NCBI GenBank assembly: GCA_030830245.1
Contig: JAURNJ010000110.1
Location: 1 to 15,876, forward strand
Length of the DNA stretch: 15,876 bases
Reading direction: 5' to 3'
Source of the DNA: Novosphingobium sp.
GTDB taxonomy: Bacteria; Pseudomonadota; Alphaproteobacteria; Sphingomonadales; Sphingomonadaceae
Shown here: one piece after another, positions 15,019 to 15,876 of the stretch
Layout of the letters: every line of letters starts with the position of its first letter
Position numbering within the stretch: position 1 is the stretch's first letter
Notes under the pieces: model-generated
What the model was told of the DNA's origin: nothing
Database searches by the model: none
Seen by the model: only the letters and a program-made list of their open reading frames with translations
Translations under genes and position numbers: made by a program

Positions 15019-15876
15019 TGGTGGCATTGGTCCATTCGCTCGGGTGTCGCTTGAACCTGTCGGAATCCGAGGCCATGCGCGCTATGCTTGCGGGCACCGA
15101 CAACCTTGTTGTCGTCAACAGCTGCGCGGTGACTGGCGAAGCCGTGCGCCAGACCCGGCAGGCCATCCGCCGGGCGCGCCGCGCCAATCCCGATGCGCGG
15201 CTGCTCGTAACCGGATGCGCCGCCGAGGTGGAGCGCGACGCGATCGCCGCGATGCCGGAGGTAGACGGGCTGGTTGCCAATGCGGCAAAACTCGATCCGC
15301 GCAGCTGGAATGCGCCAATCAGCCAAGCGCGCCCGCAATCGCGCCATACCCGCGCCTTCGTCCAGGTGCAGAACGGGTGCGACCATGCCTGCACCTTCTG
15401 CGTGATCCCGCAGGGCAGGGGCCAGAGCCGATCGCTTTCGGTGGCGCAGGTGCTGCGCGAAGTGGAACGGCACGTCGCATACGGGATTGCGGAGGTGGTG
15501 CTGACCGGTGTCGATCTGACCAGCTGGGGCGCCGATCTGCCGGAAACGCCGCGACTTGGCATGTTGTGCGAGGCGATCCTTGCCGCCTTTCCGGCGCTGC
15601 CACGGCTGCGCCTTTCCTCGATAGATGGTGCGGAAGTGGACCAAGCTTTGTTCGACCTTTTCGCCCATGAGCCGCGCATGATGCCGCACCTGCACCTGTC
15701 GCTGCAATCGGGCGACGACATGATCCTCAAGCGCATGAAGCGGCGGCACTCGCGTTCCGATGCCGTGCGACTGGTCGAACGGCTGCGCGCGAAGAGGCCC
15801 GATCTCGCGCTGGGCGCGGACCTTATCGCGGGTTTCCCCACCGAGGACGAGGCGATGCACGCCAGCAATGTTTCGA
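15018..15876 (+). CDS. mtaB: tRNA t6A37 methylthiotransferase MtaB (partial, runs off window)
   Basis: Radical-SAM enzyme of the MiaB/RimO/MtaB family adding a methylthio group to t6A37 in ANN-decoding tRNAs. 286 codons are visible and the frame is open at the window end. The N-terminal UPF0004 domain supplies the second 4Fe-4S cluster ligands C10, C36 and C67. The radical-SAM CxxxCxxC is C121, C125 and C128. QGRGQSRS, HLHLSLQSG and GADLIAGFPTE match the family. The short N-terminus starting at C10-RLNLSESE and the dapF-mtaB coupling (one-base TGATG overlap) favour MtaB over MiaB. In many alphaproteobacteria ftsY follows; that would lie outside the window. Confidence 0.92.
   Translation, partial: MVALVHSLGCRLNLSESEAMRAMLAGTDNLVVVNSCAVTGEAVRQTRQAIRRARRANPDARLLVTGCAAEVERDAIAAMPEVDGLVANAAKLDPRSWNAPISQARPQSRHTRAFVQVQNGCDHACTFCVIPQGRGQSRSLSVAQVLREVERHVAYGIAEVVLTGVDLTSWGADLPETPRLGMLCEAILAAFPALPRLRLSSIDGAEVDQALFDLFAHEPRMMPHLHLSLQSGDDMILKRMKRRHSRSDAVRLVERLRAKRPDLALGADLIAGFPTEDEAMHASNVS

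Noticed and set aside
13246..15027. Long 593-residue minus-strand open frame
   Set aside because: It is the antisense shadow of fabZ, rpmE and dapF in GC-rich DNA, with no coherent protein features.
15044..15670. A 208-residue plus-strand open frame
   Set aside because: It is out of frame with the real mtaB gene starting at 15018, whose iron-sulfur motifs are unambiguous.

Overview
The window reads as a housekeeping chromosomal segment from a high-GC alphaproteobacterium, most likely of the order Sphingomonadales (Novosphingobium/Erythrobacter-like). This is inferred from protein style and gene order: rpsB-tsf; pyrH-frr-uppS-cdsA-dxr-rseP-bamA-ompH-fabZ; rpmE; dapF-mtaB. In particular fabZ follows ompH/skp directly, with no lpxD, lpxA or lpxB. 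That fits a group known for glycosphingolipids in place of classical LPS. No rRNA, tRNA, IS element, CRISPR array or prophage is visible.

Layout. (1) 1-762: pssA (phosphatidylserine synthase), probably cut at its 5' end by the window edge. It converges on and overlaps a small minus-strand membrane-protein gene (731-985). (2) 986-1322: a 337-base regulatory region with two perfect alphaproteobacterial LexA-type boxes (GTTC-N7-GTTC), a third degenerate copy and a TTGACA -35-like hexamer, all oriented to serve the small minus-strand gene, followed by the rpsB leader. (3) 1323-3240: rpsB and tsf, with two strong hairpins between them and a clear intrinsic terminator after tsf. (4) 3241-3802: a degraded locus. 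A well-initiated short ORF stops abruptly and runs directly into an out-of-frame C-terminal piece of a TPR-type protein, which looks like the junction of an old deletion. (5) 3812-4561, minus strand: an SDR oxidoreductase, divergent from the next cluster. (6) 4657-13761: a tightly packed plus-strand cluster for nucleotide supply (pyrH), ribosome recycling (frr), polyprenyl and phospholipid precursors (uppS, cdsA, dxr), envelope proteolysis (rseP), outer-membrane protein assembly (bamA, ompH) and fatty-acid synthesis (fabZ). Most junctions overlap or abut; the one larger gap, before bamA, holds a hairpin. (7) 13852-14123: rpmE for a zinc-free L31, with a leader hairpin and a UUCG-capped terminator. 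(8) 14203-15876: dapF and a truncated mtaB, overlapping by one base.

The strongest lead for something undescribed is the small single-pass membrane protein behind tandem LexA boxes. It may be an SOS-induced envelope or cell-division factor, analogous in logic but not recognisably in sequence to Caulobacter SidA/DidA. Secondary leads are two EF-hand-like acidic loops in BamA, a low-GC insert in CdsA, and the deletion scar near 3.5 kb.
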